Source: a filamentous cyanobacterium CCT1
GTDB lineage: Bacteria > Cyanobacteriota > Cyanobacteriia > Phormidesmidales > Phormidesmidaceae
Direction of reading: 5' to 3'
Assembly (NCBI GenBank): GCA_003017855.1
Contig: PYER01000040.1
Coordinates: 1 to 32,327, forward strand
Length of the DNA stretch: 32,327 nt
How positions within the stretch are numbered: position 1 is the stretch's first letter; each line of letters begins with the position of its first letter. The position numbers and the translations under genes were made by a program. Under the pieces are notes generated by a model. The model worked only from the letters and a program-made list of their open reading frames with translations, did no database searches and was not told the DNA's origin. This document shows positions 16,291 to 24,514 of this stretch, piece by piece.

Positions 16291-17552
16291 TCACCTACCA
16301 ACCCCCAGCCGGGGCGCGAGACCTGCTGCCCCTGGATGTCGCCCAAAAGCACTGGATTGAAAATCGTCTGGAGCAGGTCTTTCAGCGCTGGGGCTACCAC
16401 CGCATCATTACCTCTACCGTAGAGCAGATGGATACGCTGATGGCCGGCGGCGCCATTGATCAAGCTGCCGTGATTGAGCTGCAGCCCTTAGCCGGCAAGC
16501 GTTTAGGACTACGGCCTGAGCTTACCGCATCGATCGCTCGTACCGCCGTTACCCGACTGGCCAGGGTGACCTATCCCCAGCGGTTGTACTACAACGCCAA
16601 CGTCTTTCGCCAGGCTACCCAGTCCAGCCACGGCGGTCAGCAAGAATTCTACCAGGCGGGTGTAGAATTGCTGGGAGCCGGGGCTACGGTGGCCGATGCC
16701 GAGATCGTGCTGCTGCTGCTAGACTGTCTCCGCAACCTGCATCTCGACTCCTGGTGCTTAATTTTGGGCGACGCGCAGCTGACCCAGGCGCTGCTGGCTC
16801 CCTTTGCCCCCGAGCAGCGCCAGGCCGTACGTCAGGCCCTCGCTGCCCTCGACCGGGTGGCCCTGGAGGCGCTAGATCTGCCTCCAGAGCTGCACCAGCA
16901 TGCGCTCAATCTACTAGACCTGCGGGGCCACCCCGAAGACGTCCTGCAGGCGCTTGGGCAGCTTGACCTAGGCCTTGATACTCAAACCGCAGTGGAGCGA
17001 CTCAAGTCGCTGGTAGCCCTGGTGCGCGAGGTCACGCAGGCCGAGGAAGATAGCCAACGATTAGCCCCAGGCGGCCAGCGCTCCGCTCCTGCCCTGACCC
17101 TGGATTTGAGCCTGATTCAACCCTTCGACTACTACACAGGCCTGGTGTTTGAAGTTGTTACTGGTCCTGAGCAAGGGTGCCAGGTGTTGGGGCAGGGGGG
17201 CCGCTACGACAATCTATTAGGGGTGTTTCACGGCCAGGGCCAGGGGTTTCCGGGCATTGGTTTTGTGCTCAACATTGAGGCTCTGCACCAGACGCTGCTG
17301 CCCACAGGGCATTTACCTCAAGATACGCCCCCCAGCGACTGGCTAGTGGTGCCCACAGTGCCCCAGGCGGCAGCAGCGGCCTTTACCTACGCCCAAACCC
17401 TGCGTGCCTCGGCCAGCCTGGTGCGAGCTGAGGTACACCTGGCCGTTGACGAAGCGCCCGCCGCCACCCGCAACCTGGCCCGCCAGCGCCGGATTAGCCG
17501 CATCGCCTGGATTGGCCCCAGCGGGTTGCCAGATATTGAAGCCCTGAACTAA
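16287..17552 (+). CDS. hisZ: ATP phosphoribosyltransferase regulatory subunit HisZ
   Basis: A 421-residue HisRS-like protein without aminoacylation function. In organisms with short-form HisG, such as cyanobacteria, HisZ forms a complex with HisG that catalyses and is feedback-regulated in the first step of histidine synthesis. Diagnostic features are the N-terminal YQPPAGARDLLPLDV, the class II synthetase-like core with PELTASIARTAV and YYNANVFRQ, and IQPFDYYTGLVFEV with GGRYDNLLG. The protein lacks the full HisRS anticodon-binding domain; the C-terminal part is short. The start is GTG at 16287, overlapping the stop of the J-domain gene, so its translation is probably coupled to that gene. 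No other his gene is in the window apart from the candidate phosphatase upstream. Confidence 0.94.
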   Translation: MITYQPPAGARDLLPLDVAQKHWIENRLEQVFQRWGYHRIITSTVEQMDTLMAGGAIDQAAVIELQPLAGKRLGLRPELTASIARTAVTRLARVTYPQRLYYNANVFRQATQSSHGGQQEFYQAGVELLGAGATVADAEIVLLLLDCLRNLHLDSWCLILGDAQLTQALLAPFAPEQRQAVRQALAALDRVALEALDLPPELHQHALNLLDLRGHPEDVLQALGQLDLGLDTQTAVERLKSLVALVREVTQAEEDSQRLAPGGQRSAPALTLDLSLIQPFDYYTGLVFEVVTGPEQGCQVLGQGGRYDNLLGVFHGQGQGFPGIGFVLNIEALHQTLLPTGHLPQDTPPSDWLVVPTVPQAAAAAFTYAQTLRASASLVRAEVHLAVDEAPAATRNLARQRRISRIAWIGPSGLPDIEALN

Positions 17553-17695
17553 CGTAGGGGATGGCTGCCACCCTCACCCAATTCCTGACGGGAAAAGGGT
17601 TACAGGCTGTGGTGGTCAAATCGTCCGCCTGGGAAAAGCGTCAATTCCCGGTGCGCTGTTTTGTGTCCGTTATTTTGTGCCCGTAAGGAGAAGCT

Positions 17696-17923
17696 GTGGC
17701 TCACACCATTGTGACTAATGTCTGTGAAGGGGTAGCCGACTGTGTCGATGCTTGCCCAGTCGCCTGTATTCACGAGGGGCCGGGCAAAAATGCTAAGGGC
17801 ACCGACTGGTACTGGATTGACTTCTCTACCTGCATCGACTGCGGCATTTGCCTTCAGGTCTGTCCGGTAGAGGGGGCGATTTTGCCCGAGGAACAGCCCG
17901 ATTTGCAGAACACGCCTGCCTGA
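17696..17923 (+). CDS. Small bacterial-type ferredoxin with two Cys clusters (3Fe-4S/4Fe-4S type)
   Basis: A 75-residue ferredoxin. Cysteines are at 10, 16, 20 and 24 (CEGVADCVDACPVAC) and at 46, 49, 52 and 56 (CIDCGICLQVCP). The second set is a standard 4Fe-4S motif. The first has C-x3-C-P-x2-C, with the leading cysteine six residues earlier, the arrangement of 7Fe/8Fe ferredoxins; which cluster binds there is not decided by sequence. It is a soluble electron carrier, and automatic annotation sometimes labels this family an indolepyruvate oxidoreductase subunit, which is not supported here because no partner subunit is nearby. The start is GTG at 17696 with a good ribosome binding site AAGGAG about 7 bases ahead. 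It follows hisZ by 143 bases. Confidence 0.92.
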   Translation: MAHTIVTNVCEGVADCVDACPVACIHEGPGKNAKGTDWYWIDFSTCIDCGICLQVCPVEGAILPEEQPDLQNTPA

Positions 17924-18085
17924 GAGGATTTTCTGCGAAAACCGTTCTGGTCAAGGGTACAGCCTCAACCCGGTATATCGGTCGCGGTGAGACTCTGGAC
18001 GGGTATTTGGTCGGAACACGCCAACCTGGTCTAGCCTGTAGGTCTGATCGACCCATGTCCTAGACTCAGCCCTGAGTTTTTTGTT

Positions 18086-19186
18086 ATGGCCAAAGTTAGC
18101 CTGCGCAGTCGCCTGTTTCTCTCGCACCTGGTGGTGATGGGAATTGGCATTTTAACTCTGGCCGTCATTGGCCGCCTCTACACGCCCCGGCTGTTTGTCA
18201 TTTCGCTAGAGCGCTACGAGAATGGGGTGCTGAGCGTACAGCGGCGGACCCAGCTGGTCAAAGGGTTTGAGGCAGCCTGGAGTCGAGGAATGCTGTGGGC
18301 TATTTTAGTCGGCGGCGGCACGGCGGGGGGGTTGAGCTACTGGGTGTCACGGCGAATTATTCGACCACTTGACCAAATGACTGAGGTGACGCGATCGTTC
18401 GCATCGGGCCGTTTAGACTCCCGCGTGCCGCCGTCAGAAATTTTAGAAATTCAGCGTTTGGCCAGCAGCTTTAACCGTATGGCCGCCGATCTGGAAGGGG
18501 TCGAAGAACACCGCCGCGAGCTGATCGGCGACCTGACCCATGAGCTGCGCACGCCCCTAACTATTATCCACGGCTATCTGGAAGGACTGGCCGACGGCAC
18601 CGTCACCCCTGAGCCCGAGCTTTACCAGCGATTGGCGGGAGAAACAACGCGCCTTCAGCGCCTGGTGAATGACCTCCAGGAGCTTTCTAAACTAGAGGCG
18701 GGCTATCTACCCATTCAGGCCCAGACCGTGGCCCTGTGCCCGCTGCTGAAGGCGGTGGTGCATCCCTTTAGCGATCAGTTTGTCAGTACCGACCGGGTCG
18801 CCATTACCCTCCAGTGCCCGCCCGACCTGCCGCTGGTTTACGCCGACCCCAGCCGCATTGAGCAAATCGTGATCAATCTGCTGGGCAATGCGGTGCGCTA
18901 TACCGAGAAGGGGTCGGTAACCGTAAATGCCTGGGCCCAGCCAGGGCGCGTTTATGTAAGCGTCGCCGACACCGGCATTGGCATTGCTGAGGAAGATGTG
19001 CCCTACGTGTTTGAGCGGTTTTGGCGAGCCGATCGCTCCCGCAATCGCAGCTCTGGGGGAACTGGTCTAGGTTTGACCATCTGTCGCCGCCTAGTGGAGG
19101 TGCAGGGGGGCAAGATTGAGGTGAAGAGCGAGCTGGGTCAGGGGAGTGAGTTTACGTTTTGGCTGCCTCAGGCGAAGGGGAGTTGA
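18086..19186 (+). CDS. HAMP-domain sensor histidine kinase
   Basis: A 366-residue membrane kinase of the BaeS-like class. It has two membrane segments (about 11-31 and 69-88) with only about 35 residues between them, so the extracytoplasmic sensor is minimal. HAMP follows (IIRPLDQMTEVTRSF), then HisKA with His152 in LTHELRTPLTI, the N-box INLLGNAVRY, ADTGIGIAEED, and the G2 box SSGGTGLGLTICRR. All catalytic motifs are intact. No response regulator gene lies nearby, so the partner is unknown. The ATG at 18086 is well placed before the first membrane helix. The gene converges on menD with 63 bases between, a gap filled largely by an 8-bp tandem repeat. Confidence 0.92.
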   Translation: MAKVSLRSRLFLSHLVVMGIGILTLAVIGRLYTPRLFVISLERYENGVLSVQRRTQLVKGFEAAWSRGMLWAILVGGGTAGGLSYWVSRRIIRPLDQMTEVTRSFASGRLDSRVPPSEILEIQRLASSFNRMAADLEGVEEHRRELIGDLTHELRTPLTIIHGYLEGLADGTVTPEPELYQRLAGETTRLQRLVNDLQELSKLEAGYLPIQAQTVALCPLLKAVVHPFSDQFVSTDRVAITLQCPPDLPLVYADPSRIEQIVINLLGNAVRYTEKGSVTVNAWAQPGRVYVSVADTGIGIAEEDVPYVFERFWRADRSRNRSSGGTGLGLTICRRLVEVQGGKIEVKSELGQGSEFTFWLPQAKGS

Positions 19187-19187
19187 G

Positions 19188-19235
19188 GGGTGGATGGGTA
19201 GGCGGGTGGATGGGTGGATGGGTGGATGGGTAGGT
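19188..19235. repeat. Six-unit 8-bp tandem repeat (GGGTGGAT)
   Basis: Six adjacent 8-mers: GGGTGGAT, GGGTAGGC, GGGTGGAT three times, then GGGTAGGT. Four are identical and two are variants. The tract begins two bases after the histidine kinase stop codon and ends 14 bases before the end of the convergent menD gene. It is purine-biased and strongly G-rich on the plus strand, so it could form secondary structure or vary in copy number by slippage. Confidence 0.9.
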
Positions 19236-19249
19236 AGGGGCTGGAGGCT

Positions 19250-21061
19250 TCAGGGTTCAAAGTCTAGAGTCAGCAGGGTTTTGGGGGGAGTGAGGAGCTG
19301 TTGGCGCAGGGCGTGGGACTGCTTGCGATCGCACTCTACCTCCAGCAGGCGCACCCCTCGTTCGGGCAGGTAGCTAAGGCTGGTCTCTAGCTGACTCCAG
19401 GTGGTGAACCGCTCATAGTTGATGCCGTAGGCGGCGCAGAGATGGTTAATGTCAACGGTTTGGGGGGTAGCGAAAAAATCTTCAAACCATGTTTCGGCGG
19501 CGGTGGGTACGGTGGCAATGGGCAACCGTTCAAAAATGCCGCCGCCCCGATTGTTAATGACTACTACAGTTAGGTGACCGCGCAGGCGGGGCAGGCTGAG
19601 CCAGCCGTTGGTGTCGTGCAGCAGCGCCAAATCGCCGGTTAGCAGCACCGTGGGCGGGCCGCCGTGGGCAATGCCCAGGGCCGTGGACAGGGTGCCGTCG
19701 ATGCCGTTGGCTCCTCGGTTGCAGTAGGGGCGCAGGCCGCGATCGCCGGGCGGCCAAAACCATTCCACATCGCGAATGGGCATGCTGTTGGCGATCACTA
19801 GGGGGGTCTCCGGTGGCAAACAGCGGGCCAGCAGCCAGGGTACTTTGCCCTCAAAGCTGTCCTTCAAATCTGCCAACGCGGTATCTAGGTGGTGGCGCAG
19901 CCTGCGCTCCAGGGTCAGCCACTGCTCCAAGTAGGGCGGGTGATTTCTAGGGCTCTGCCCAGGAGGAATCGCCAGCGCCAGCGTTTCCGGGGTCATGGGC
20001 ACCGCCGTAGCCGGACCGTGAAGTGGATCCAGGTTGGTCCCCAGGGGGTTGATCATCCAGCGGCGAGGCTGAGTTGTTTGCAGCCACTCGCGCAGGCGTT
20101 TGCTGGTTGGCAATGGACCTATCTGGATGACCTGGTCGGGGACCAGCGCTGCGCTCACCGCGTCCGATTCCTCGTCAGACTGCCCTAGGGCTAGATCATA
20201 GGTGCTCACTAGATGGGGATTGAGGGCGGCGGCATTGCGCAAGGGCGACAGTCCTTCGGCGAGCACCGGCCAGCCTAAGTAGGAGGCCAGAGCCGCGATC
20301 GCTTTACAGTAGGCCAGCGGGTCTGTGGGCTGGGCAGGACCAGCGACAATCAGGCCACGATTGCACCGTTGCCAAATTTCTAGCAGCGGCGCAGCGGCGG
20401 TGGCCGCGGTCGGGTGTAGCCCCTCTAGCGCGATCGCTGCCTCCGGTGCTGCAACGGCGGCTAAAAAATGCTCATCTAGCACCTCCTTCAGGCCAACCAC
20501 CGAATCGTCAGCCACCGGAGCCAGGGGATCGCGAAAGGGACAGTTGAGATGCACGGGCCCTGCCACGGGGTAGAGCGATCGCCCCCAGGCCTGCCCCAGG
20601 GTTTGCCGCAGGTAGCGCAGCATATCCACTGTTGCTGCCGGCACCGCCAGCTCGGCATACCAGTTGGGAAACGCCCCAAACAGCCGCTGCTGATCGATGG
20701 TTTGGCCTGAAGCACAGTCGCGCAGCTCCGGCGGGCGATCGGCGGTCAGCACCAGCAGGGGAATGCGGCTTTCTTTGGCCTCGATCACAGCGGGGTAGTA
20801 GTTGGCCCCAGCCGTACCCGAGGTACATAGCAGCGCCACCGGCAGCCCCGTACGCCGGGCAACTCCCAGGGCAAAAAAGGCCGCCGAGCGCTCATCCAGC
20901 ACTGGCACTGCTTCGATCTCAGGCTGGCAGGCCAGCGCCACAGCCAGGGGGGCTGAGCGCGAACCGGGAGAAATCACCGCCGTTTTTAACCCCAGCCGGG
21001 CCAGGGTTGCCGCCAGCACCGAGGCCCACAGCGTGTTGGTGTTGCGAAAGTCAAAGGTCAT
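19250..21061 (-). CDS. menD: 2-succinyl-5-enolpyruvyl-6-hydroxy-3-cyclohexene-1-carboxylate synthase MenD
   Basis: A thiamine-diphosphate enzyme (603 aa) that joins isochorismate and 2-oxoglutarate to form SEPHCHC, the second committed step to phylloquinone (menaquinone in other bacteria). Diagnostic features are SPGSRSAPLAVAL (about 32-44), the ThDP-activating glutamate region VLDERSAAFFALG, TSGTAGANYYPAVIEA, ADRPPELRDCASGQTIDQ, and the ThDP/Mg motif GDLALLHDTNGWL with VVINNRGGGIFERL near the C-terminus. The ATG at 21061 begins exactly where homologs do. It lies 17 bases downstream of menF on the same strand, which indicates one operon. In cyanobacteria the product serves as the A1 electron acceptor of photosystem I. 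Confidence 0.97.
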   Translation of the reverse strand: MTFDFRNTNTLWASVLAATLARLGLKTAVISPGSRSAPLAVALACQPEIEAVPVLDERSAAFFALGVARRTGLPVALLCTSGTAGANYYPAVIEAKESRIPLLVLTADRPPELRDCASGQTIDQQRLFGAFPNWYAELAVPAATVDMLRYLRQTLGQAWGRSLYPVAGPVHLNCPFRDPLAPVADDSVVGLKEVLDEHFLAAVAAPEAAIALEGLHPTAATAAAPLLEIWQRCNRGLIVAGPAQPTDPLAYCKAIAALASYLGWPVLAEGLSPLRNAAALNPHLVSTYDLALGQSDEESDAVSAALVPDQVIQIGPLPTSKRLREWLQTTQPRRWMINPLGTNLDPLHGPATAVPMTPETLALAIPPGQSPRNHPPYLEQWLTLERRLRHHLDTALADLKDSFEGKVPWLLARCLPPETPLVIANSMPIRDVEWFWPPGDRGLRPYCNRGANGIDGTLSTALGIAHGGPPTVLLTGDLALLHDTNGWLSLPRLRGHLTVVVINNRGGGIFERLPIATVPTAAETWFEDFFATPQTVDINHLCAAYGINYERFTTWSQLETSLSYLPERGVRLLEVECDRKQSHALRQQLLTPPKTLLTLDFEP

Positions 21062-21078
21062 GGATCAGGATCAAACGG

Positions 21079-22515
21079 CTACACCAGCGACTCGCCCAGG
21101 GCGCGCAGCTTGAGCTTAATCTCGGCCCACTCGCGATCGGCGTCAGACCCTGCCACAATACCAGCCCCAGCGTACAGCCGTACCCAGGTATCGGCTACCA
21201 GCGCCGAGCGAATACCCACAATAAACTCGCTGTCGCCATTCGCCCCTACCCATCCCAAGGGAGCGGCATACAGGCTGCGGTCAAAGTCCTCAAACCGCAA
21301 AATTTGGTCGCAGGCCTCACGGGTGGGAACTCCGGCCACCGCAGGGGTAGGGTGCAGCGCCGCCACAATTTGCAGCGGGTGAATATGACGAGGCACTCTG
21401 GCCCGCATCGGCGTATGCAGATGCTGAATGTTGGAGAGCCGCCGCACCCCAGGCCAGGGCTGGTACTGAGGGCACAGCCCCACCCCCTGCAATTGCCGCG
21501 CTAAAAACTCCACCACCAGGCGGTGCTCGCCCCGCTCTTTTGGATTGTGCAGCAGCCCCTGGGCCAGGCAATCATCCTGCGGCGCGGCCGCGCCCCGAGG
21601 CGCCGATCCGGCCAGCGCATCGGTGACCAGCTGCCCCTGAGCCAGACTCAGTAGCCGTTCGGGGCTGGCCCCTATGAAGGTTGGACCATCGCCCTGACCC
21701 ACCGAAAAGATATGGCAGTCGGGGTAGCGCTGCCGCAGGCGGCCTAGCGCATCCAGAGGCTGAATGGGTTCAGCACTGACCCAGTCAAGGGCGTGGGCCA
21801 GCACAATTTTCTGCACCGGATGCTGGGCCATATAGCCCAGGGCGCGGTTGACCGCCGCCTTGAACCGCTGTCCGGCGTCAGAGGTGGGCTGTACGGGTAG
21901 TCTGGCTGGGGGCCGCAGGTCTCGCCAGCGACTGGTGCCCAGGCGATCCACCGCCCGTAGCTGGTCGGCTAGGCTGTCTAGAAGAGTCCCCACATTGGTC
22001 GTTGCGGTCATCAGGTAGTTGAGAGTCAACACCCCCTGATGGCCCTGGCGTACTAGCTGCAACTGGGGCAGCATCACCATAGCGGCCGGAAACGTGGCCT
22101 CAGCGCCGCCCGGAGCGGAAAAGAAGGTAAATGCGCAAAAAAATCGGGCCCAGTCGGCCCCGCTGACGGAAGCAGATAGGCCTGCTTCGCTGTAGCGGTG
22201 AATTTTGCCCCGCCATTGATCGATAAACTGGCGCGCCTGGGCAAACCGATGAACCCCAGCCGTTTCGTACACCAGTGCCGTACCAAAGCCCACCAAGGAG
22301 GTCTGGGCTACGGGATTTTCCAGGTACAGGTGGCGATCGCCGCTGGGGGCGAACCGGGCCAGCACCAGCAGCGGGTCTACCGGGGGAATATCAAAACTCA
22401 GGGTCACCAGCTGGGGCTGATGGCTCTGCCTCGCCTGAGCGAGCCGACGATCTAAAAATCGGTAGACCGACTGCAGCGTCTGGCCGCGATCGGAGCAGTG
22501 AGAAACAACGGGCAT
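21079..22515 (-). CDS. menF: Isochorismate synthase MenF
   Basis: A 478-residue chorismate-binding enzyme converting chorismate to isochorismate, the entry to phylloquinone synthesis. The C-terminal catalytic domain contains QKIVLAHALDW with the general-base lysine, FIGASPERLLS, the LAGSAPRG turn, HRLVVEFL, and RVPRHIHPLQIVAALHPTPAVAGVP near the active site. The family's glutamates for Mg and acid catalysis are in the ERLLS and HRLVVEF segments. The N-terminal third is less conserved, as is normal. The gene is directly upstream of menD with a 17-base gap, so the two first steps are made together. It could be confused with salicylate or anthranilate synthases, but the menD partner settles the role. 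Confidence 0.95.
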   Translation of the reverse strand: MPVVSHCSDRGQTLQSVYRFLDRRLAQARQSHQPQLVTLSFDIPPVDPLLVLARFAPSGDRHLYLENPVAQTSLVGFGTALVYETAGVHRFAQARQFIDQWRGKIHRYSEAGLSASVSGADWARFFCAFTFFSAPGGAEATFPAAMVMLPQLQLVRQGHQGVLTLNYLMTATTNVGTLLDSLADQLRAVDRLGTSRWRDLRPPARLPVQPTSDAGQRFKAAVNRALGYMAQHPVQKIVLAHALDWVSAEPIQPLDALGRLRQRYPDCHIFSVGQGDGPTFIGASPERLLSLAQGQLVTDALAGSAPRGAAAPQDDCLAQGLLHNPKERGEHRLVVEFLARQLQGVGLCPQYQPWPGVRRLSNIQHLHTPMRARVPRHIHPLQIVAALHPTPAVAGVPTREACDQILRFEDFDRSLYAAPLGWVGANGDSEFIVGIRSALVADTWVRLYAGAGIVAGSDADREWAEIKLKLRALGESLV

Positions 22516-22530
22516 ACACTTTGGAACTTT

Positions 22531-22556
22531 AAAGCGGTTTGCTAAAGCGGTTTGCT
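22531..22556. repeat. Two tandem copies of a 13-bp repeat upstream of menF
   Basis: AAAGCGGTTTGCT occurs twice in direct succession (22531-22543 and 22544-22556), starting 16 bases upstream of the menF start codon, and the next three bases continue the pattern. On the minus strand it lies in the menF leader. It could be a duplicated binding site or simple slippage. The remaining 240 bases to the flavodiiron gene contain no convincing gene. Confidence 0.75.
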
Positions 22557-22795
22557 AAACGTCGCAGTCGGCGGTATGGCCAAATCGTGCCAAACCACCG
22601 TGGTGCTCCAGGCTTAAAAAGCCCAAACCACCAGCGCCACGACCACGCCTACCCTGACCCACCGGACCTGCGATCGAGACCCCATAGCAGGCTGAAACCT
22701 GCTCCAGCTAAGCCGCTCAGCCCTTCGGCCAGTATTCTTACTCGTAGCATATTCAGTTATGGCGTAGTCAATTCAGCGCCAGTCGTTCACGCAGC

Positions 22796-24514
22796 TTAAT
22801 AGTGCGTGCCGGTATTGCGGTAGTGAACGGCAGTTTTACCCTCGCCGTCTAACACGCGACCGGCCTGTACGGTGGCATAGACCAGCCAGTGGTCGCCGCA
22901 CTCCATGCGCTGGTCTACAGTGCACTCCAGGTAGGCGATCGCATCGGTTAAAATTGGCGCACCGTTATCAGCAACGTCGGTGTCTATATTTGCAAACCGG
23001 TCTTCGCCAGGGGCAAAGGGCTTGAGAAAATGCTTCATTGGCCCCAGGTGCCGCCCCTCGGCCAGAATATTGAGCACAAAGGAGCTGCCAGGGTACAGCA
23101 GCGACTCGATTGCCCGATCTTTGGCCACCGCCACGGTAAACCCCGGTGGGGCAAAGGACGCCTGCGATACCCAGGAGGCCAGCATGGCGCTCGATACCTC
23201 TCCCTGGCGCGCCGTCACAATGCACAGCGACCCGACAATGCGTCCCACCGCCTGCTCTACTGCCGAGGCGGGGGGACGGGGCTGCTTGGCCCGCTTAGCT
23301 TTTTTGAGCGACTGAGCAAAGTCAGTCCCTACCTCTTCACAGTACTTAAGGGTGACATCGGTAGGCTTAAACTTGACTCGAATCGGGTCAAAGGCCAGGC
23401 TGTAGCCGCCGTCTTTGAGCTTGCCCTCCAGCAGATCGATCGCCTCACCACTCCAGCCAAAGGACCCGAACACCCCAGCCGGTTGCGCCTTCGAGGCCGT
23501 AGACAGCACGATGCCCAGGGCGGTCTGCATCGGGGTAGGGGCATGGCCGCCCAGGGTGGGCGACCCCATCAAAAATCCGGCCGAGGTTTCGACGGCGGCC
23601 TTAATATCGTCGGGGCTGGCCTGCTCGGCGTTAATCGACTCGACCGACACCCCCGCCTTGGTGATGCCCCGCGCCAGCGCCTGAGCAATGGTCGCGGTAT
23701 TGCCGTAGGCCGAGGCGTAGATCAGCGCCACCGAGAGCTCCTGGCTGGTTTGGGCCTGGGCCCAGTCGCGGTAGCTCTGCACCAGCTCTCGAGGCCCGTA
23801 GCGCACTACCGGCCCGTGGCCTGGAGCCAAAATTTGGTAAGGCAGCGAGGTCATTCGGCCCAGGGCCGACAGCACCTGGCGGGCGCTAGCGGCAAACAGA
23901 CAGTCAAAATAGTAGCGTCGGTCTTCTAGCAAATCCTGCCAGCTGAGGTCAAAGACGGCATCGTCGCAGCGGTGTGCCCCAAAAAACTTGTCTGAGTAAA
24001 GCACCCCAGAGTAAGGGTCGAAGGTCGCCAGACCGCCAGGATACCGTGGAGTGGGTATGAGCTCAAACTGGAGATGATGCCCCTGGCCCAGATCGAGGCG
24101 ATCGTCACCGCTGCGAATGATTCGCAGTCGGGGCGATATATCGGGCAGCAGATCCTTGAGGGCGAGCGCTGCAGGGTTTGAGCACACTACCGTCACATCT
24201 GGCAACCGCTTCAGCAGAATCTTTAAAGTTTCGGCGCGGTTTGGGTTGATGTGCCCTAAGACAATGTAATTAAGCTGGTAGAGGTCAATATGCCGCTCTA
24301 GCGCCGCCAGAAATATTTCGCTAAACGACTCACCGGGGGGGTCAATCAGCGCCACGCGATCGGCCTGGATGAGGTAACTATTCGCCGTGGTTCCTCGCTC
24401 TAAAGCGTACTCAATCTCAAATCGCAGGCGGTTCCAACTGCGGCAGCGCAGGACCGTAGTGCCGGCTGCCATAGCGTAAAGCTGAACATCGCGAGGAGGA
24501 GAAGTCATGGGCAA
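22796..24514 (-). CDS. flv1: Flavodiiron protein, Flv1-type, with C-terminal flavin reductase domain
   Basis: A 572-residue cyanobacterial (class C) flavodiiron protein: metallo-beta-lactamase-like domain (about 30-245), flavodoxin domain (about 261-400; FMN loop IYASAYGNTATIA) and NAD(P)H:flavin reductase domain (about 418-572). Such proteins reduce oxygen to water downstream of photosystem I, protecting it under fluctuating light. The diiron-site positions are altered. GHINPNR gives His88, Asn90 and Asn92 instead of H-x-E-x-D, and the next ligands are Arg157 (for His) and Lys176 (for Asp), with His233 kept. This basic pattern is that of Flv1/Flv2, which pair with a canonical Flv3/Flv4. No flv4 or sll0218-like gene is adjacent, so Flv1 is favoured over Flv2. 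It follows no operon here; menF lies 280 bases downstream. Confidence 0.9.
   Translation of the reverse strand: MPMTSPPRDVQLYAMAAGTTVLRCRSWNRLRFEIEYALERGTTANSYLIQADRVALIDPPGESFSEIFLAALERHIDLYQLNYIVLGHINPNRAETLKILLKRLPDVTVVCSNPAALALKDLLPDISPRLRIIRSGDDRLDLGQGHHLQFELIPTPRYPGGLATFDPYSGVLYSDKFFGAHRCDDAVFDLSWQDLLEDRRYYFDCLFAASARQVLSALGRMTSLPYQILAPGHGPVVRYGPRELVQSYRDWAQAQTSQELSVALIYASAYGNTATIAQALARGITKAGVSVESINAEQASPDDIKAAVETSAGFLMGSPTLGGHAPTPMQTALGIVLSTASKAQPAGVFGSFGWSGEAIDLLEGKLKDGGYSLAFDPIRVKFKPTDVTLKYCEEVGTDFAQSLKKAKRAKQPRPPASAVEQAVGRIVGSLCIVTARQGEVSSAMLASWVSQASFAPPGFTVAVAKDRAIESLLYPGSSFVLNILAEGRHLGPMKHFLKPFAPGEDRFANIDTDVADNGAPILTDAIAYLECTVDQRMECGDHWLVYATVQAGRVLDGEGKTAVHYRNTGTHY

Noticed and set aside
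17848-18063. 71-codon frame after the small ferredoxin
   Set aside because: It overlaps the ferredoxin 3' end out of frame and has no ribosome binding site or motif.
20632-21504. 290-codon plus-strand open frame
   Set aside because: It lies antisense over menD and menF, is Pro/Arg/Ala-rich without any motif, and is explained by the GC-rich codon bias of the genes on the other strand.
22539-22799. Possible 86-aa protein between menF and flv1
   Set aside because: Composition is basic and Pro-rich without structure, and it starts inside the 13-bp tandem repeat.
23030-23929. 299-codon plus-strand open frame
   Set aside because: Antisense to the flavodiiron gene, with low-complexity Gly/Arg/His composition and no recognisable domain.
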